Source: Comamonadaceae bacterium UBA2121
GTDB taxonomy: Bacteria > Pseudomonadota > Gammaproteobacteria > Burkholderiales > Burkholderiaceae_C
Reading direction: 5' to 3'
Assembly: GCA_002331385.1 (NCBI GenBank)
Contig: DCYB01000011.1
Coordinates: forward strand, 295,459-359,458
Length of the DNA: 64,000 nucleotides
Shown: positions 23,439-33,035 of the stretch, piece by piece
How positions within the stretch are numbered: the first letter of the stretch is position 1
Layout: the number at the start of each line of letters is the position of its first letter
Translations under genes and position numbers: made by a program
Notes under the pieces: generated by a model
Told to the model about the DNA's origin: nothing
The model's database searches: none
What the model saw: only the letters and a program-made list of their open reading frames with translations

Positions 23439-24188
23439 ATGTCATTGTCTCAGCCAGCTACCCCCGTCCCGCAGTCGCCCGCAACCGGAGTGGGGCGCCA
23501 TCGCTGCGCGCTGGTGCTGTATTCGGGCGGGCAGGATTCCACCACCTGCCTCGCGCAAGCCTTGTCGCGCTATGACCGCGTGGAGACGCTGGGGTTTGAC
23601 TACGGCCAGCGCCACGGCGTGGAAATGCAGGTGCGCCTGACCGCGCGGCAAGCCTTGGTGCAGGCCTTCCCGGAATGGCGTGCGCGGCTGGGCGATGACC
23701 ATGTGCTGTCGCTCGACGTGCTCACGCAGATCGGCGGCTCGTCACTGACGGACGACGTGGCCTTTGGCATGCAGGCCGACGGACTGCCCAATACCTTTGT
23801 GCCGGGGCGCAATCTGCTGTTTCTCACGCTGGCGGGCGCGTTGGCGTATCGGCGCGGCATGTCGGTGATCGTCACCGGCGTGTGCGAGACCGATTTTTCC
23901 GGCTATCCCGACTGCCGCGACGACACCATGAAAGCCATGCAACTGGCACTGAATCTGGGGCTGGATCGCCGCCTGCTCATCGACACACCGTTGATGTGGC
24001 TGGACAAGGCGCAGACCTGGGCTTTGGCGCAGGCCTTGGGCGGCGACAAGTTGGTGGAGCTGATCCGGCGCGAGACTCACACGTGCTATCAGGGGGTGCG
24101 CGACGCGTTGCATGCATGGGGCTATGGATGCGGAACCTGCCCCGCGTGCGAACTGCGCGCCCGGGGCTGGGCGGCATGGACGGCATGA
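23439..24188 (+). CDS. queC: 7-cyano-7-deazaguanine synthase
   Basis: The 249-residue protein has the PP-loop LYSGGQDSTTCLAQ (residues about 29-42) and a C-terminal zinc site CGTCPACELRARGW. QueC converts carboxy-deazaguanine to preQ0 with ATP and ammonia in queuosine synthesis. Conserved VPGRNLLFLTLAG and GVCETDFSGYPDCR are present. A variable N-terminus of about 25 residues precedes the PP-loop. No Shine-Dalgarno is evident, but TCTAAT ends eight bases before the ATG, compatible with leaderless translation. No other que gene is in the window, and I see no preQ1 riboswitch upstream. Confidence 0.96.
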   Translation: MSLSQPATPVPQSPATGVGRHRCALVLYSGGQDSTTCLAQALSRYDRVETLGFDYGQRHGVEMQVRLTARQALVQAFPEWRARLGDDHVLSLDVLTQIGGSSLTDDVAFGMQADGLPNTFVPGRNLLFLTLAGALAYRRGMSVIVTGVCETDFSGYPDCRDDTMKAMQLALNLGLDRRLLIDTPLMWLDKAQTWALAQALGGDKLVELIRRETHTCYQGVRDALHAWGYGCGTCPACELRARGWAAWTA

Positions 24189-24231
24189 ACCTCCCTTGAG
24201 ACCTCGCGGAGGAGGCCTAATCGGCATATTC

Positions 24232-24250
24232 TTAACGTAAAAAGCGTTAA
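24232..24250. terminator. Weak AT-rich hairpin between queC and the cyclo-ligase gene
   Basis: TTAACG (24232-24237) and CGTTAA (24245-24250) form a 6-bp stem with a seven-base loop, flanked by A-runs. On the minus strand this gives a T-rich stretch after the stem, so it may end one or both convergent transcripts. The stem is weak. Confidence 0.3.
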
Positions 24251-24261
24251 AAAATGTTCTC

Positions 24262-24837
<576 letters not shown>

Positions 24838-24851
24838 CACATAATCCCCAA

Positions 24852-26834
24852 ATGCAATGGCTCAAGATTCTGACACCGTTCCTGCTCGGCGCCAGCCTGG
24901 CGGGGACCATGCCCACCGTTTCGGCCCAGACCCGCGGTGATGATGTGTTGCTTGAAATGCAAAAAGCGTTCAGGCAAAAAGACAAACAAAAGCTCGCCAC
25001 GCTGCTGCCCGCCGCGCGCGGACACGCGCTGGAGCCGTGGGCGGCCTATTGGGAACTGAAGGCTCGGCTGGAAGAGGCCACGCAGCCCGAAGTCGATGCG
25101 TTCCTGCAACGCTACGCCGGCAGCTATCAGGAAGACCGGCTGCGCAACGACTGGTTGCTGCTGCTCGGCCAGCGCCGCGACTGGGAACGCTTCATGGACA
25201 TGCACGCGAAATTCCGCATGCGTGACGACAAGGAAGTGCAGTGCTACGCGCTCACCGTCGACCAACTGCGCGGCAAGGCCGCCAGCGACGCGCCCGAACT
25301 CGTGCTGCGCAACTGGTATGCGCAACGCGATCTTGATGACGGATGCGCCAACGCCGCCGCCGAGCTGTACGCGAACAACAAGCTCAAGGCGGCCGACATC
25401 TGGCGCAAGGCGCGTCTGGCCGCCGAGGCGAATCGCCTGCGCGCAGTGCGCAAGGCCGTCGAAATCGTCGCGCCCGACGCCGTACCCGGCCTGCGCGAGG
25501 CGCTCGACTCGCCCACCAAATACCTGACCGGACGCGCCACCGCACGCGGCAAGATGAAGCAGGAGTTCATCGTGCTCTCGCTCACGCGCATGGCCATGAG
25601 CGACACCACGCAGGCCGCGCGCCTGCTCGACTCCAAATGGGGCGTGCAGCTCTCGGCCGAAGAGCGCAACTGGCTTTGGGGCCTGATTGGCAAGCAAGCC
25701 GCCATCTCGCTCTCGCCCGACGCGCTCGGCTACTTCGCCAACGTCAGCCGCGATGCCGACCTGAACGACGACATGCTCGGCTGGCGCGCGCGCGCCGCCA
25801 TGCGCGCAGGCCAATGGAAGCAGGTCGCGCGCAGCATCGACGCCATGAGCGACGCCGGACGCACCGATCCCACGTGGGTCTATTGGCGCGGCCGTGCCTA
25901 TCTGGCCAACCGTCCCGGCGACGAAGACCGGGCCAACGCCAAGCGCCTGTTCGAAAGCATCGCAGGCCCCAGCACCTTCTACTCGCAACTCGCGCTGGAA
26001 GAGCTCGGCGGCAAGGTCACGCCGCAGCCCGCGCCGCAGCCATCCACCCCCGAAGAAATCGCCGCCGCACGCACCAATCCCGCGCTCAACCGTGGCCTCT
26101 ACGCCATCCTCATGGGCTTGCGCAGCGAAGGCGTGCGCGAGTGGAACTACGCCACCAACCTGCACACCCCCGGCGGCATGAACGACCGCGAACTGCTCGC
26201 CGCCGCCGACATGGCCTGCAAGCAGGAAGTGTGGGACCGCTGCATCAACACCAGCGAGCGCACCAAGTCATTCATCGACGCCACACAGCGCTTTCCCATG
26301 CCCTTCCGCACATCCGTGGTCGATCACTCCAAAGGCATCGGCCTCGACCCCGCCTACGTGTACGGCCTGATCCGCCAGGAAAGCCGTTTCATCATGGACG
26401 CGCGCTCGCACGTCGGCGCCTCCGGCCTGATGCAGGTGATGCCCGCCACCGCCCGCTGGACCGCCCGCAAGATCGGCATGACCGACTTCACCCCCGACCA
26501 GATCTACGACCGCGAAACCAACATCACCATTGGCACCGCCTACCTGAAACTGGCGCTGGACGATTTCGACGACTCCATGGCCCTCGCCGCAGCCGCCTAC
26601 AACGCCGGCCCCGGCCGCCCCCGCAACTGGCGCAATGGCCCCGTCATCGACGCCGCCATCTGGGCCGAAAACGTCCCGTTCAGCGAAACCCGCACCTACG
26701 TGAAAAACGTCATCGCCAACACCGTCAACTACGCCGCCATCCTCACCGGCCAGCCGCAATCCACCAAAGCCCGACTGGGCACCGTGGGACCACGCCCGGC
26801 GAGCGAGCCGGAGCCGAATAAGGATTTGCCGTAA
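24852..26834 (+). CDS. Soluble lytic murein transglycosylase
   Basis: The 660-residue periplasmic protein has a Sec signal peptide (MQWLKILTPFLLGASLAGTM..., no lipobox). A long alpha-superhelical U-domain follows. The C-terminal Slt catalytic domain has the acid Glu510 in IRQESRF, then GASGLMQVMPATARWTA, NITIGTAYL and AAAYNAGPGRPRNW. It cleaves peptidoglycan glycan strands to 1,6-anhydro ends, as Slt70 does. The ATG at 24852 has CATAAT six bases upstream and no Shine-Dalgarno. A good terminator follows at 26849. Confidence 0.93.
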   Translation: MQWLKILTPFLLGASLAGTMPTVSAQTRGDDVLLEMQKAFRQKDKQKLATLLPAARGHALEPWAAYWELKARLEEATQPEVDAFLQRYAGSYQEDRLRNDWLLLLGQRRDWERFMDMHAKFRMRDDKEVQCYALTVDQLRGKAASDAPELVLRNWYAQRDLDDGCANAAAELYANNKLKAADIWRKARLAAEANRLRAVRKAVEIVAPDAVPGLREALDSPTKYLTGRATARGKMKQEFIVLSLTRMAMSDTTQAARLLDSKWGVQLSAEERNWLWGLIGKQAAISLSPDALGYFANVSRDADLNDDMLGWRARAAMRAGQWKQVARSIDAMSDAGRTDPTWVYWRGRAYLANRPGDEDRANAKRLFESIAGPSTFYSQLALEELGGKVTPQPAPQPSTPEEIAAARTNPALNRGLYAILMGLRSEGVREWNYATNLHTPGGMNDRELLAAADMACKQEVWDRCINTSERTKSFIDATQRFPMPFRTSVVDHSKGIGLDPAYVYGLIRQESRFIMDARSHVGASGLMQVMPATARWTARKIGMTDFTPDQIYDRETNITIGTAYLKLALDDFDDSMALAAAAYNAGPGRPRNWRNGPVIDAAIWAENVPFSETRTYVKNVIANTVNYAAILTGQPQSTKARLGTVGPRPASEPEPNKDLP

Positions 26835-26848
26835 GGGCGATTGGTGAA

Positions 26849-26876
26849 GAAAAAGCGCTCGAGAGGGCGCTTTTTT
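26849..26876 (+). terminator. Rho-independent terminator after the lytic transglycosylase
   Basis: AAAAGCGC (26851-26858) pairs with GCGCTTTT (26867-26874), extended inward by two more pairs, with a short loop, and followed by TTTTTT. The A-run in front makes it usable on the minus strand as well, where the TetR gene ends at 26918. Confidence 0.85.
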
Positions 26877-26917
26877 GTCAGTTATTTCGATGGGGAATAG
26901 CCCAAGTGCAGGCCCGA

Positions 26918-27577
26918 TCATTGCGAAATTTGGGGACGAAGCCACAAATTCAGCATAGTGAGTAACTGGGTCTTCGTCGCTGCGTGACTTACCATTTGCG
27001 CGCTATTCAAACGGTGCAACGAGACGCCTCGTAGCAAGCTCATGATCAGGAGAGCAGCGGAATGCGTATCCACGTCCGTTCGAATCTGGCCTAAATTTCT
27101 TGCTTCGTTAAGCTTGAATTCGACATAAGCCATATTTTTTTGGTTGTAATCGTGGACAAAGTCGTACATCGGTGATTCTGCAATCGATGAGTCCAGCATG
27201 ATGAACAGCAATGCACGAATACGTTTCGATGCGCTTTCGGGACGCTGTGTATACGCGTCTACAAGTGAAAAAATGGCGTTGATACCTATAGTGTCAACGC
27301 CGTCTTTTTTTCGTTGCGCGTTGAAGTCGCGCGCCAAGAGGTCCAAACATTCAGACAGCAGCTTCTCCCTGGTGCCGAAATGCGTGTGTGCCAGTCCACG
27401 GCTATAGCCGGCGCGGATGCCGACATCAGCCATCGTCAGGCCCGAAACACCCTTCTCCGCAATCAGGTCAATCGCCGCTAGCAGCATTCCACGTATTGAC
27501 TCTTCCCGTCGTTGCTCCTGAGTACGACTTTTGGTTGATTTCTCGGACTTGATTTGAGTTTTTTCTTCAAGGCTCAT
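26918..27577 (-). CDS. TetR/AcrR family transcriptional regulator of the catabolic block
   Basis: The 219-residue regulator has a charged Lys/Glu-rich N-terminal tail, then the TetR helix-turn-helix (residues about 28-75: LIAEKGVSGLTMADVGIRAG, YSRGLAHTHFGTREKLL). The C-terminal ligand domain is helical. Base composition is less GC-rich than the flanks, like the genes that follow on the same strand, so it belongs to the same acquired block. It is the promoter-distal gene of the group and probably represses it in response to an acyl-CoA. Candidate operators are the dyads at 27588-27615 and 31715-31732. Confidence 0.88.
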   Translation of the reverse strand: MSLEEKTQIKSEKSTKSRTQEQRREESIRGMLLAAIDLIAEKGVSGLTMADVGIRAGYSRGLAHTHFGTREKLLSECLDLLARDFNAQRKKDGVDTIGINAIFSLVDAYTQRPESASKRIRALLFIMLDSSIAESPMYDFVHDYNQKNMAYVEFKLNEARNLGQIRTDVDTHSAALLIMSLLRGVSLHRLNSAQMVSHAATKTQLLTMLNLWLRPQISQ

Positions 27578-27587
27578 CGAACGAAAT

Positions 27588-27615
27588 GGCTTGCGATCCA
27601 GTCAATACGCAAGCC
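27588..27615. promoter_or_regulatory. Inverted repeat upstream of the TetR gene
   Basis: GGCTTGCG (27588-27595) and CGCAAGCC (27608-27615) are perfect reverse complements 12 bp apart, in the 49-bp gap between the Bug-receptor gene and the TetR gene. The half-site shares GCTTGCGA with the dyad in the CaiB/acyl-CoA-dehydrogenase divergent region (31715-31732). It may be a TetR operator or a weak terminator for the receptor gene. Confidence 0.4.
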
Positions 27616-27626
27616 GGAATGAATAG

Positions 27627-28589
27627 TCAAACGGGGATGATATTGGCCTTCTCAGCCACTCGTTTAAAGCGCTGGTACTCCAGTTGCTGGAAGTGTCCCA
27701 GTTCTTCTAACGATTTATTCAGAAATGTACCAGCTCTCTGTGATTGATAGGTGCGCGCTGCTTCTGTGCGCTGGACTGCAGAAATGGCATCTGCGAGTTC
27801 TTTTAGCTTACCAGCAGGGGTTCCTGCCTTCATGGACAGTGAGGACCAGACATAGGATTCAAAGTCGGAGTAGCCTTGTTCCTTCATGGTGGGCGTGGAT
27901 GGCAATAATCTGTCGCGTTCGTTGCCTGTGGTGGCGAGTACGCGCAGCTTTTGAGCTTTCACCATCGGCACCACGCCTGTGATGTCATTGAGTCCCATAT
28001 CCAGTTGATTTCCGATGATGTCGGTCACCATGGGGGCTCCTCCTTTGTATGGAACTGGAACTGTTTTGATGCCAGTTTCTTGCGCCAGCCATTCACCAAC
28101 TAAACGGTATCCCTCGGAGTAATTTCCAATGGAGATAGCTTTGCCAGAGGTCTTGTATTGATTCACCACGTCGGCAATATTTCGCAAAGGCGAGTCGACG
28201 CTGGTCACGAACGCAGCAGCAGAAATTGCCAGACCATGCAAGGGGGTCAAATCCTTGAAGGGGTCATACCCCAGGCCTTTCACCATAACGGGATTGACCG
28301 CGATGAGTGAGTTGCTTCCGAGGAGAATGGTGTTGCCATCAGCGGGCTCGGCGAGAACAGTGCGCACCGCCAGAAGTCCACTGGCCCCAGGCTTGTTTTC
28401 GACGATGATGGAGCGATTGATGATTTTAGAAATCTGCTCGGCATAGAAGCGGGCTCCTTCGTCTGAACCACTTCCGGCAGTGAACGGCACGATGATGCGC
28501 ATCACTTTGTTTTGCGCTCTTACTATATGGGGAAAGGCCAGTGCCGCGGTTCCTGTGACCAAGCTGACGCTGAATTGTCTTCTTTGCAT
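27627..28589 (-). CDS. Bug/TctC family tripartite tricarboxylate transporter substrate-binding protein
   Basis: The 320-residue periplasmic binding protein has a signal peptide starting MQRRQFSVSLVTGTAALAFP and ending near VRAQ. The Bug fold follows: RIIVPFTAGSGSDEGARFYA, VENKPGASGLLAVR, PVPYKGGAPMVTDIIGNQLDM, ESYVWSSLSMKAGTPAG. Such proteins bind carboxylates or aromatic acids with high affinity. No TctA/TctB membrane subunits are nearby, as is common for the many orphan Bug proteins of Burkholderiales. The start ATG at 28589 has AAAGGAG eight bases upstream. It belongs to the catabolic minus-strand group. Confidence 0.92.
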   Translation of the reverse strand: MQRRQFSVSLVTGTAALAFPHIVRAQNKVMRIIVPFTAGSGSDEGARFYAEQISKIINRSIIVENKPGASGLLAVRTVLAEPADGNTILLGSNSLIAVNPVMVKGLGYDPFKDLTPLHGLAISAAAFVTSVDSPLRNIADVVNQYKTSGKAISIGNYSEGYRLVGEWLAQETGIKTVPVPYKGGAPMVTDIIGNQLDMGLNDITGVVPMVKAQKLRVLATTGNERDRLLPSTPTMKEQGYSDFESYVWSSLSMKAGTPAGKLKELADAISAVQRTEAARTYQSQRAGTFLNKSLEELGHFQQLEYQRFKRVAEKANIIPV

Positions 28590-28654
28590 TTCACGGTCTC
28601 CTTTGTTTCGAATGAGTGCGATATGACGCAAGGTTTCTCGGGATGAACGCTTGT

Positions 28655-29434
28655 TCAGTTTTCGAAAACTGGCAGGCGTCGCTCGGCCATCGCCCGAACA
28701 CCTTCCGTGAAATCGGGACTAGAGAAGTGTTGGGCTTGTTGTTCACTTTCGCGAGCAATGGCGTTTCGAATCTGGGGCAGCATGTCGGCGCGCACACTTT
28801 GCCGGGTGGACTGAACTGCCCTTGGCGAAGAAGTGGCGATCTCGCGAGCGAGTGTCAGGGAGGCGTTGCGAACTTCTTCCCGTGTTGTGATGAAATCGAC
28901 GAGTCCGATTTCTTTGGCGCGATCGCCATCTATGCGTGCACCGGTGTAGAACATCCATGCAGCCATCTGTTTGCCGATCAACGATGGCAACGTGTAGGAG
29001 AGTGCAAATCCCGGATGAAAGCCCAAACGGTTGAAGTTCGCAGAGAAGCGTGCTTGCGCGCAAGAGATGCGAAAATCCGCCGTCAAAGCCAGTCCTAACC
29101 CGCCGCCGATGGCCGGCCCTTCGATCGCCGCGACTATGGGTTTGCCGAAGCTGAAAATGCGTAAAGCTTCTTGGTAGATGGGATTGATGCGTGTTGGACT
29201 GCGTTGCTCCGGATTTTCGCGGCCCGAAAAATTCGCTCCTGCGCAGAAAGCGCTGCCGTTTGCTTGGAGAAGTACCACACGGCACGACTTGTTTGCCTGC
29301 AGTTGATCGAGAGCATCTGCGATTGCAGACACCATAGCGAGGTCGAAGAAATTGTGTGGCGGGCGGTTCAGTTCGATGACTCCGACGTGCCCGTCATGGT
29401 TCACGGTGATCGCTGGTTCGGTGTACTCAGACAT
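28655..29434 (-). CDS. Enoyl-CoA hydratase/isomerase family protein
   Basis: This 259-residue crotonase-fold protein has the CoA oxyanion-hole stretch SAFCAGANFSGRE, IEGPAIGGGLGLALTADFRIS and GFHPGFALSYTLPSLIG. In true hydratases two Glu residues occupy the active site; here the second position reads within FHPGFALSY, with no obvious Glu. It could therefore be an isomerase, a hydrolase or another crotonase activity. The ATG at 29434 overlaps the upstream acyl-CoA dehydrogenase stop by 8 bp. It is part of a tightly coupled beta-oxidation-like operon. Confidence 0.88.
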   Translation of the reverse strand: MSEYTEPAITVNHDGHVGVIELNRPPHNFFDLAMVSAIADALDQLQANKSCRVVLLQANGSAFCAGANFSGRENPEQRSPTRINPIYQEALRIFSFGKPIVAAIEGPAIGGGLGLALTADFRISCAQARFSANFNRLGFHPGFALSYTLPSLIGKQMAAWMFYTGARIDGDRAKEIGLVDFITTREEVRNASLTLAREIATSSPRAVQSTRQSVRADMLPQIRNAIARESEQQAQHFSSPDFTEGVRAMAERRLPVFEN

Positions 29435-30566
29435 GAGCGGGAGTCCTTTGCTTTTGGGGAGGACAGACACTTTCGGTAACCTGCGGCGGCATGCGACGCT
29501 CGGTCAAGTGAGGCCAGAACTCGTCGGCGCCTGAAGTGCAGAAAGCCTTGCCAAGCAAACGGGCCCATTCGGTACTGCTGCCAGCTTCCGAGCGCCATGC
29601 CCACATGCGCCGCGTTGCAAAATTCAACGGGTATTCGTATGTAAACCCGATGGCTCCATGTACTTGATGTGCAATGGACGCTCCCGACTTGACGGCATCG
29701 CTGGTAATGATCTTGGCTACGGCTGCGCTAAATTCCGACTTGAACGCTTCACATTTGTGTATGGAGGGCAAATCACGCATGGCAGTCGTGGTGGCCGCGT
29801 AGCTGCAAGCCACTTCTCCGGCGAGCACGGCAAGTTGATGTTGAATGGCTTGGTTTTTCCCGATTGGTTTTCCGAACTGGACACGATCTTTCGCATATTG
29901 AATGGAAAGCTGCAGTGCGTACTCCAATGCACCCGTCAACTGCGCTGCTGTGGCAGCAGCGTAGGAAGCTCGTAGGGGGTGGCCGAGGCCATCAAACGTA
30001 TTGGGAATCCAATGCGTGATAGGGGCACGATCAAGTTCAACACTGTCGGCAGGCATGGAGGCTGCGTCCACGGCAGGACTAATGTTGATGTGATGGCTTC
30101 TTGGTTCGACCAAAGCGATGCCGTCAGTCAGTTCACACATCAACCAGTTTGCATGCCGCGCCCATTTCATGCTCTTGAGCGAGCCGGATAGTGTTTTTGG
30201 CCTACCTGCTGAATCGCGTGTTGTCGTCAGTGCGCTAGCCTGCGGTCCAACAGCCAGCGAAAACACACTGCGGGGTGGCAGGTCCAGTCCGCCGCGAGAG
30301 GCGAAATACTGGCCGAGAACGGCTTGAGAGAGGGGTACGGGCGCTTGAGTCAGGCCGGTCTGAAAAAACAGGGGGAACGCATCGGTCCACTCAGCCTCAA
30401 TCCCGCCATGCTCTTCTCGGCAAAGAATTTTGGTCATGCCTGCATCTACGATGGTGTTCCAAAGTTCGGAGGCAAAGTTGCCCGACTCCACTTGCACCAG
30501 TAGTTCCCGATGGACCTCTTTAGTCAAGAGGCGTTGAATGGAATCTTCAATCATGTTTTCGCTCAT
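29427..30566 (-). CDS. Acyl-CoA dehydrogenase, divergent second subunit
   Basis: The 379-residue protein has an acyl-CoA dehydrogenase C-terminal half: DRVQFGKPIGKNQAIQHQLA and HQVHGAIGFTYEYPLNFATR. Its N-terminal half is degenerate and lacks the usual FAD-binding TEP.AGSD segment. This profile resembles the partner subunits of heterotetrameric (alpha2beta2) acyl-CoA dehydrogenases such as the FadE/ChsE pairs of steroid catabolism. It overlaps the preceding acyl-CoA dehydrogenase by ATGA and the next gene by 8 bp, supporting one complex. Activity on its own is doubtful. Confidence 0.88.
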   Translation of the reverse strand: MSENMIEDSIQRLLTKEVHRELLVQVESGNFASELWNTIVDAGMTKILCREEHGGIEAEWTDAFPLFFQTGLTQAPVPLSQAVLGQYFASRGGLDLPPRSVFSLAVGPQASALTTTRDSAGRPKTLSGSLKSMKWARHANWLMCELTDGIALVEPRSHHINISPAVDAASMPADSVELDRAPITHWIPNTFDGLGHPLRASYAAATAAQLTGALEYALQLSIQYAKDRVQFGKPIGKNQAIQHQLAVLAGEVACSYAATTTAMRDLPSIHKCEAFKSEFSAAVAKIITSDAVKSGASIAHQVHGAIGFTYEYPLNFATRRMWAWRSEAGSSTEWARLLGKAFCTSGADEFWPHLTERRMPPQVTESVCPPQKQRTPAHV

Positions 30567-31702
30567 CGCAGTCCAAGTCCTTTCGCAATAATGGATCGCA
30601 GGATTTCCCGCGTACCTCCGCGCAGCGAAAACGAGGGAGCTGCCAGAGTGATGAAATTCAGTACCTGATCGAACTCGCTACCGTCGCCCAGCTTTTCTGG
30701 AAACAGCTCATAAGCAATGTCTGGAAGTGACTGTTCAAGGAGGGCACCCTGATCCTTGACAACAGAAGCTGCGAGAGAGGGGTCTTCACCCTTTGAAATC
30801 ATCAAGGCGATTCCCTGGGACATCTGCCGCAACGTTGCGTACCGTGCGATGACCTTGCCGATCGACACGGTCTGTTGTGGGTTGTCCGGATTGGCCTCGT
30901 CGAGCATCTCCAAAAGCAATTGGGTACTACTGAGAAAACGCTCTGCTCCTGAGCGCTCCAGCTTGAGTTCGTTCGTGACCTGGTCCCAGCCTTTGCCTTC
31001 CACTCCAATCAAATGGTCGTCCGGAACGAATACATCGTCGAGCACTACCTCGTTGAAGATGCGCGTACCCAACTGAGAGACGATTGGGCGCACCGTGATA
31101 CCAGGGGAGTCCATTTCGATGAAGAATTGGCTCATTCCGGCATGCCGATTTCCTTCGCTGTCATTGGTTCGGACCAAGGCAACCATGTAGTGAGCGTGAT
31201 GGGCTCCGGACGTCCACACTTTCCGTCCATTGATCTTCCATCCGCCCTCCACTTTAGAGCCACGCGTGCGAATAGAGGCAAGGTCGGAGCCTGAGTCGGG
31301 CTCACTCATGCCAATGCAGATAAATGCCTCTCCGCGCAGAATCTCCGGCACGATTTTTGGGGCAAGTCGGTCTTCGCTATAGCGAATGAGCAGTGGCCCC
31401 ATCTGGCGATCGGCTGCCCAGTGCGCACCCATGGGTGCACCCACTGCCAGCAACTCCTCCAGCATGACGTATCGCTCCAACATGCTTTTACCGGCACCGC
31501 CAAACTCCTTGGGCCAGGTCATGCCCAACCAACCTTGGCTGGCCATCTTTTTCGAGAATTCGATGTCTCTGCCAGACCAGTTGTGTGCTCTTTGGACTCT
31601 CGAGAAGTTCTTGAGATGCTTTTTGGCAAATGCACGGACCTTTGGGCGGAGATCCTCGCACTCCGGAGGAAGGTCACCGATTTCGATATGCAGCTCATCC
31701 AT
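30563..31702 (-). CDS. Acyl-CoA dehydrogenase, canonical subunit
   Basis: The 379-residue flavoprotein keeps the FAD/acyl-CoA motifs GMSEPDSGSDLASIRT and WKINGRKVWTSGAHHAHYM, and the C-terminal FSLRGGTREILRSIIAKGLGL. It dehydrogenates an acyl-CoA at C2-C3, passing electrons to ETF. It leads the operon, with AAGGA five bases before the ATG at 31702, and its stop overlaps the start of the second acyl-CoA dehydrogenase. The substrate is unknown; bulky or branched acyl groups are likely for such pairs. Confidence 0.92.
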   Translation of the reverse strand: MDELHIEIGDLPPECEDLRPKVRAFAKKHLKNFSRVQRAHNWSGRDIEFSKKMASQGWLGMTWPKEFGGAGKSMLERYVMLEELLAVGAPMGAHWAADRQMGPLLIRYSEDRLAPKIVPEILRGEAFICIGMSEPDSGSDLASIRTRGSKVEGGWKINGRKVWTSGAHHAHYMVALVRTNDSEGNRHAGMSQFFIEMDSPGITVRPIVSQLGTRIFNEVVLDDVFVPDDHLIGVEGKGWDQVTNELKLERSGAERFLSSTQLLLEMLDEANPDNPQQTVSIGKVIARYATLRQMSQGIALMISKGEDPSLAASVVKDQGALLEQSLPDIAYELFPEKLGDGSEFDQVLNFITLAAPSFSLRGGTREILRSIIAKGLGLR

Positions 31703-31714
31703 GTTTATCCTTAC

Positions 31715-31732
31715 TTGCTTGCGAACAAGCAA
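31715..31732. promoter_or_regulatory. Candidate TetR operator in the CaiB/acyl-CoA-dehydrogenase divergent region
   Basis: TTGCTTG (31715-31721), CGAA, CAAGCAA (31726-31732) is a perfect 7-bp inverted repeat. It lies in the 92-bp AT-rich gap between the divergent operon starts (31702 and 31795), where both promoters must be. That is the expected place for the operator of the TetR protein encoded at the end of the operon. Confidence 0.5.
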
Positions 31733-31794
31733 TAATTTATAGTAAAGACAAGAAATCCATCTAGGTAGAAACTACGAGAAGAGAGACAAATTCC

Positions 31795-33015
31795 ATGACC
31801 GAGACCGACTCCATGACAAGCCCAAGCAAATCCGAGATCCCCAACCGAGGGCCCCTGACTGGTATCAGAGTGCTTGATCTGACGGCGGTCGTTCTGGGTC
31901 CGATGGCCACTCAAGTGCTCGCAGACTATGGGGCCGATGTCATCAAGATTGAATCCCCTCAGGGTGATTTGATGCGTGCGAACGGAATGGGGCGCTCAAC
32001 TGGTATGAGCTCTACGTTCATGAACATCAACCGGAACAAAAGTTCGGTGTGTCTCGATCTCAAGACGGATGAGGGCAAGAACCAGTTGCGCAGGCTCATA
32101 CTGGATTGCGATGTGCTGGTTCACAACATACGCGTGAAGGCAATGGATCGCCTGGGGCTCGGCTATGACGATGTTGCAAAGATCAACCCCGGGATCGTCT
32201 ATTGCGCAGCAACGGGGTTCGGAGAAGGAGGAACCCATTCTGGGCAGCCTGCATTCGACGACATCATTCAGGGAGCTTGTGGGTTGGCGCATCTGGTTGG
32301 TCATGAGACCGGTGTGCCGGAGTACCCGCCGACGCTCTTGGCGGACAAGATTGCGGGATTGGCTACCGCCAATGCCATTCTGGGCGCGTTGGTACACAAG
32401 ATGCGATCGGGGGAAGGGCAATATATAGAGGTACCCATGTTCGAGACCATGGTGGCATTCACCATGACCGAGCACCTTGGTGGGCAAGGCTTCATCCCTC
32501 CGATTGGAGACGCAGGCTATGCGCGCTTGCTGAAAGGAGGAAGGAAGCCGACTCCTACCAAGGATGGCTACATTTCCCTGCTTCCATATACCGAACACCA
32601 CTGGCATGCGTTTTTTCACCATTTTGGCCGTGGCGATTTCATTGATCAGTTCAACATCTCCGACCGGGTGGAACGAAACAAGAACATCCAAGCCATTTAC
32701 GCAGAGCTACGTGCTATCACGGTGAACTACACCACAGAGGATCTGATGCGCACGTGTCGGGAATTGGACATCCCAGTGTCTGAGATTTACTCCATACACA
32801 ACATTCAGAGTCATCCACATCTACAGAGCACCCATCTATTTCAGACCTTGACGCATCCGACGGAGGGTGAAATCGTCAGTATCCGTCCCACTGCGCTCTT
32901 TGCCCGTACCCCTACTCGAATTTTCAAGCCAGCGCCCAATATCGGCGAGGACACTGAGCGTGTACTGGAAGCGAGTCAAAATAAGCAAAAAGCGAAACTG
33001 GATTCTGAAGATTGA
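31795..33015 (+). CDS. CaiB/BaiF family CoA-transferase
   Basis: The 406-residue family III CoA-transferase begins its conserved part at GIRVLDLTAVVLGPMATQVL and continues with DYGADVIKIESPQGD. NRNKSSVCLDLKTDEGK and the catalytic Asp region (QPAFDDIIQGACGL) follow. It would activate a carboxylic acid by CoA exchange, feeding the divergent acyl-CoA dehydrogenase operon. The N-terminal 20 residues are polar; an ATG at 31813 is an alternative start. It shares the lower GC of the block and is followed after 20 bp by the convergent cytochrome gene. Confidence 0.92.
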   Translation: MTETDSMTSPSKSEIPNRGPLTGIRVLDLTAVVLGPMATQVLADYGADVIKIESPQGDLMRANGMGRSTGMSSTFMNINRNKSSVCLDLKTDEGKNQLRRLILDCDVLVHNIRVKAMDRLGLGYDDVAKINPGIVYCAATGFGEGGTHSGQPAFDDIIQGACGLAHLVGHETGVPEYPPTLLADKIAGLATANAILGALVHKMRSGEGQYIEVPMFETMVAFTMTEHLGGQGFIPPIGDAGYARLLKGGRKPTPTKDGYISLLPYTEHHWHAFFHHFGRGDFIDQFNISDRVERNKNIQAIYAELRAITVNYTTEDLMRTCRELDIPVSEIYSIHNIQSHPHLQSTHLFQTLTHPTEGEIVSIRPTALFARTPTRIFKPAPNIGEDTERVLEASQNKQKAKLDSED

Positions 33016-33035
33016 GGGACTGTATGGTTTGCGAC

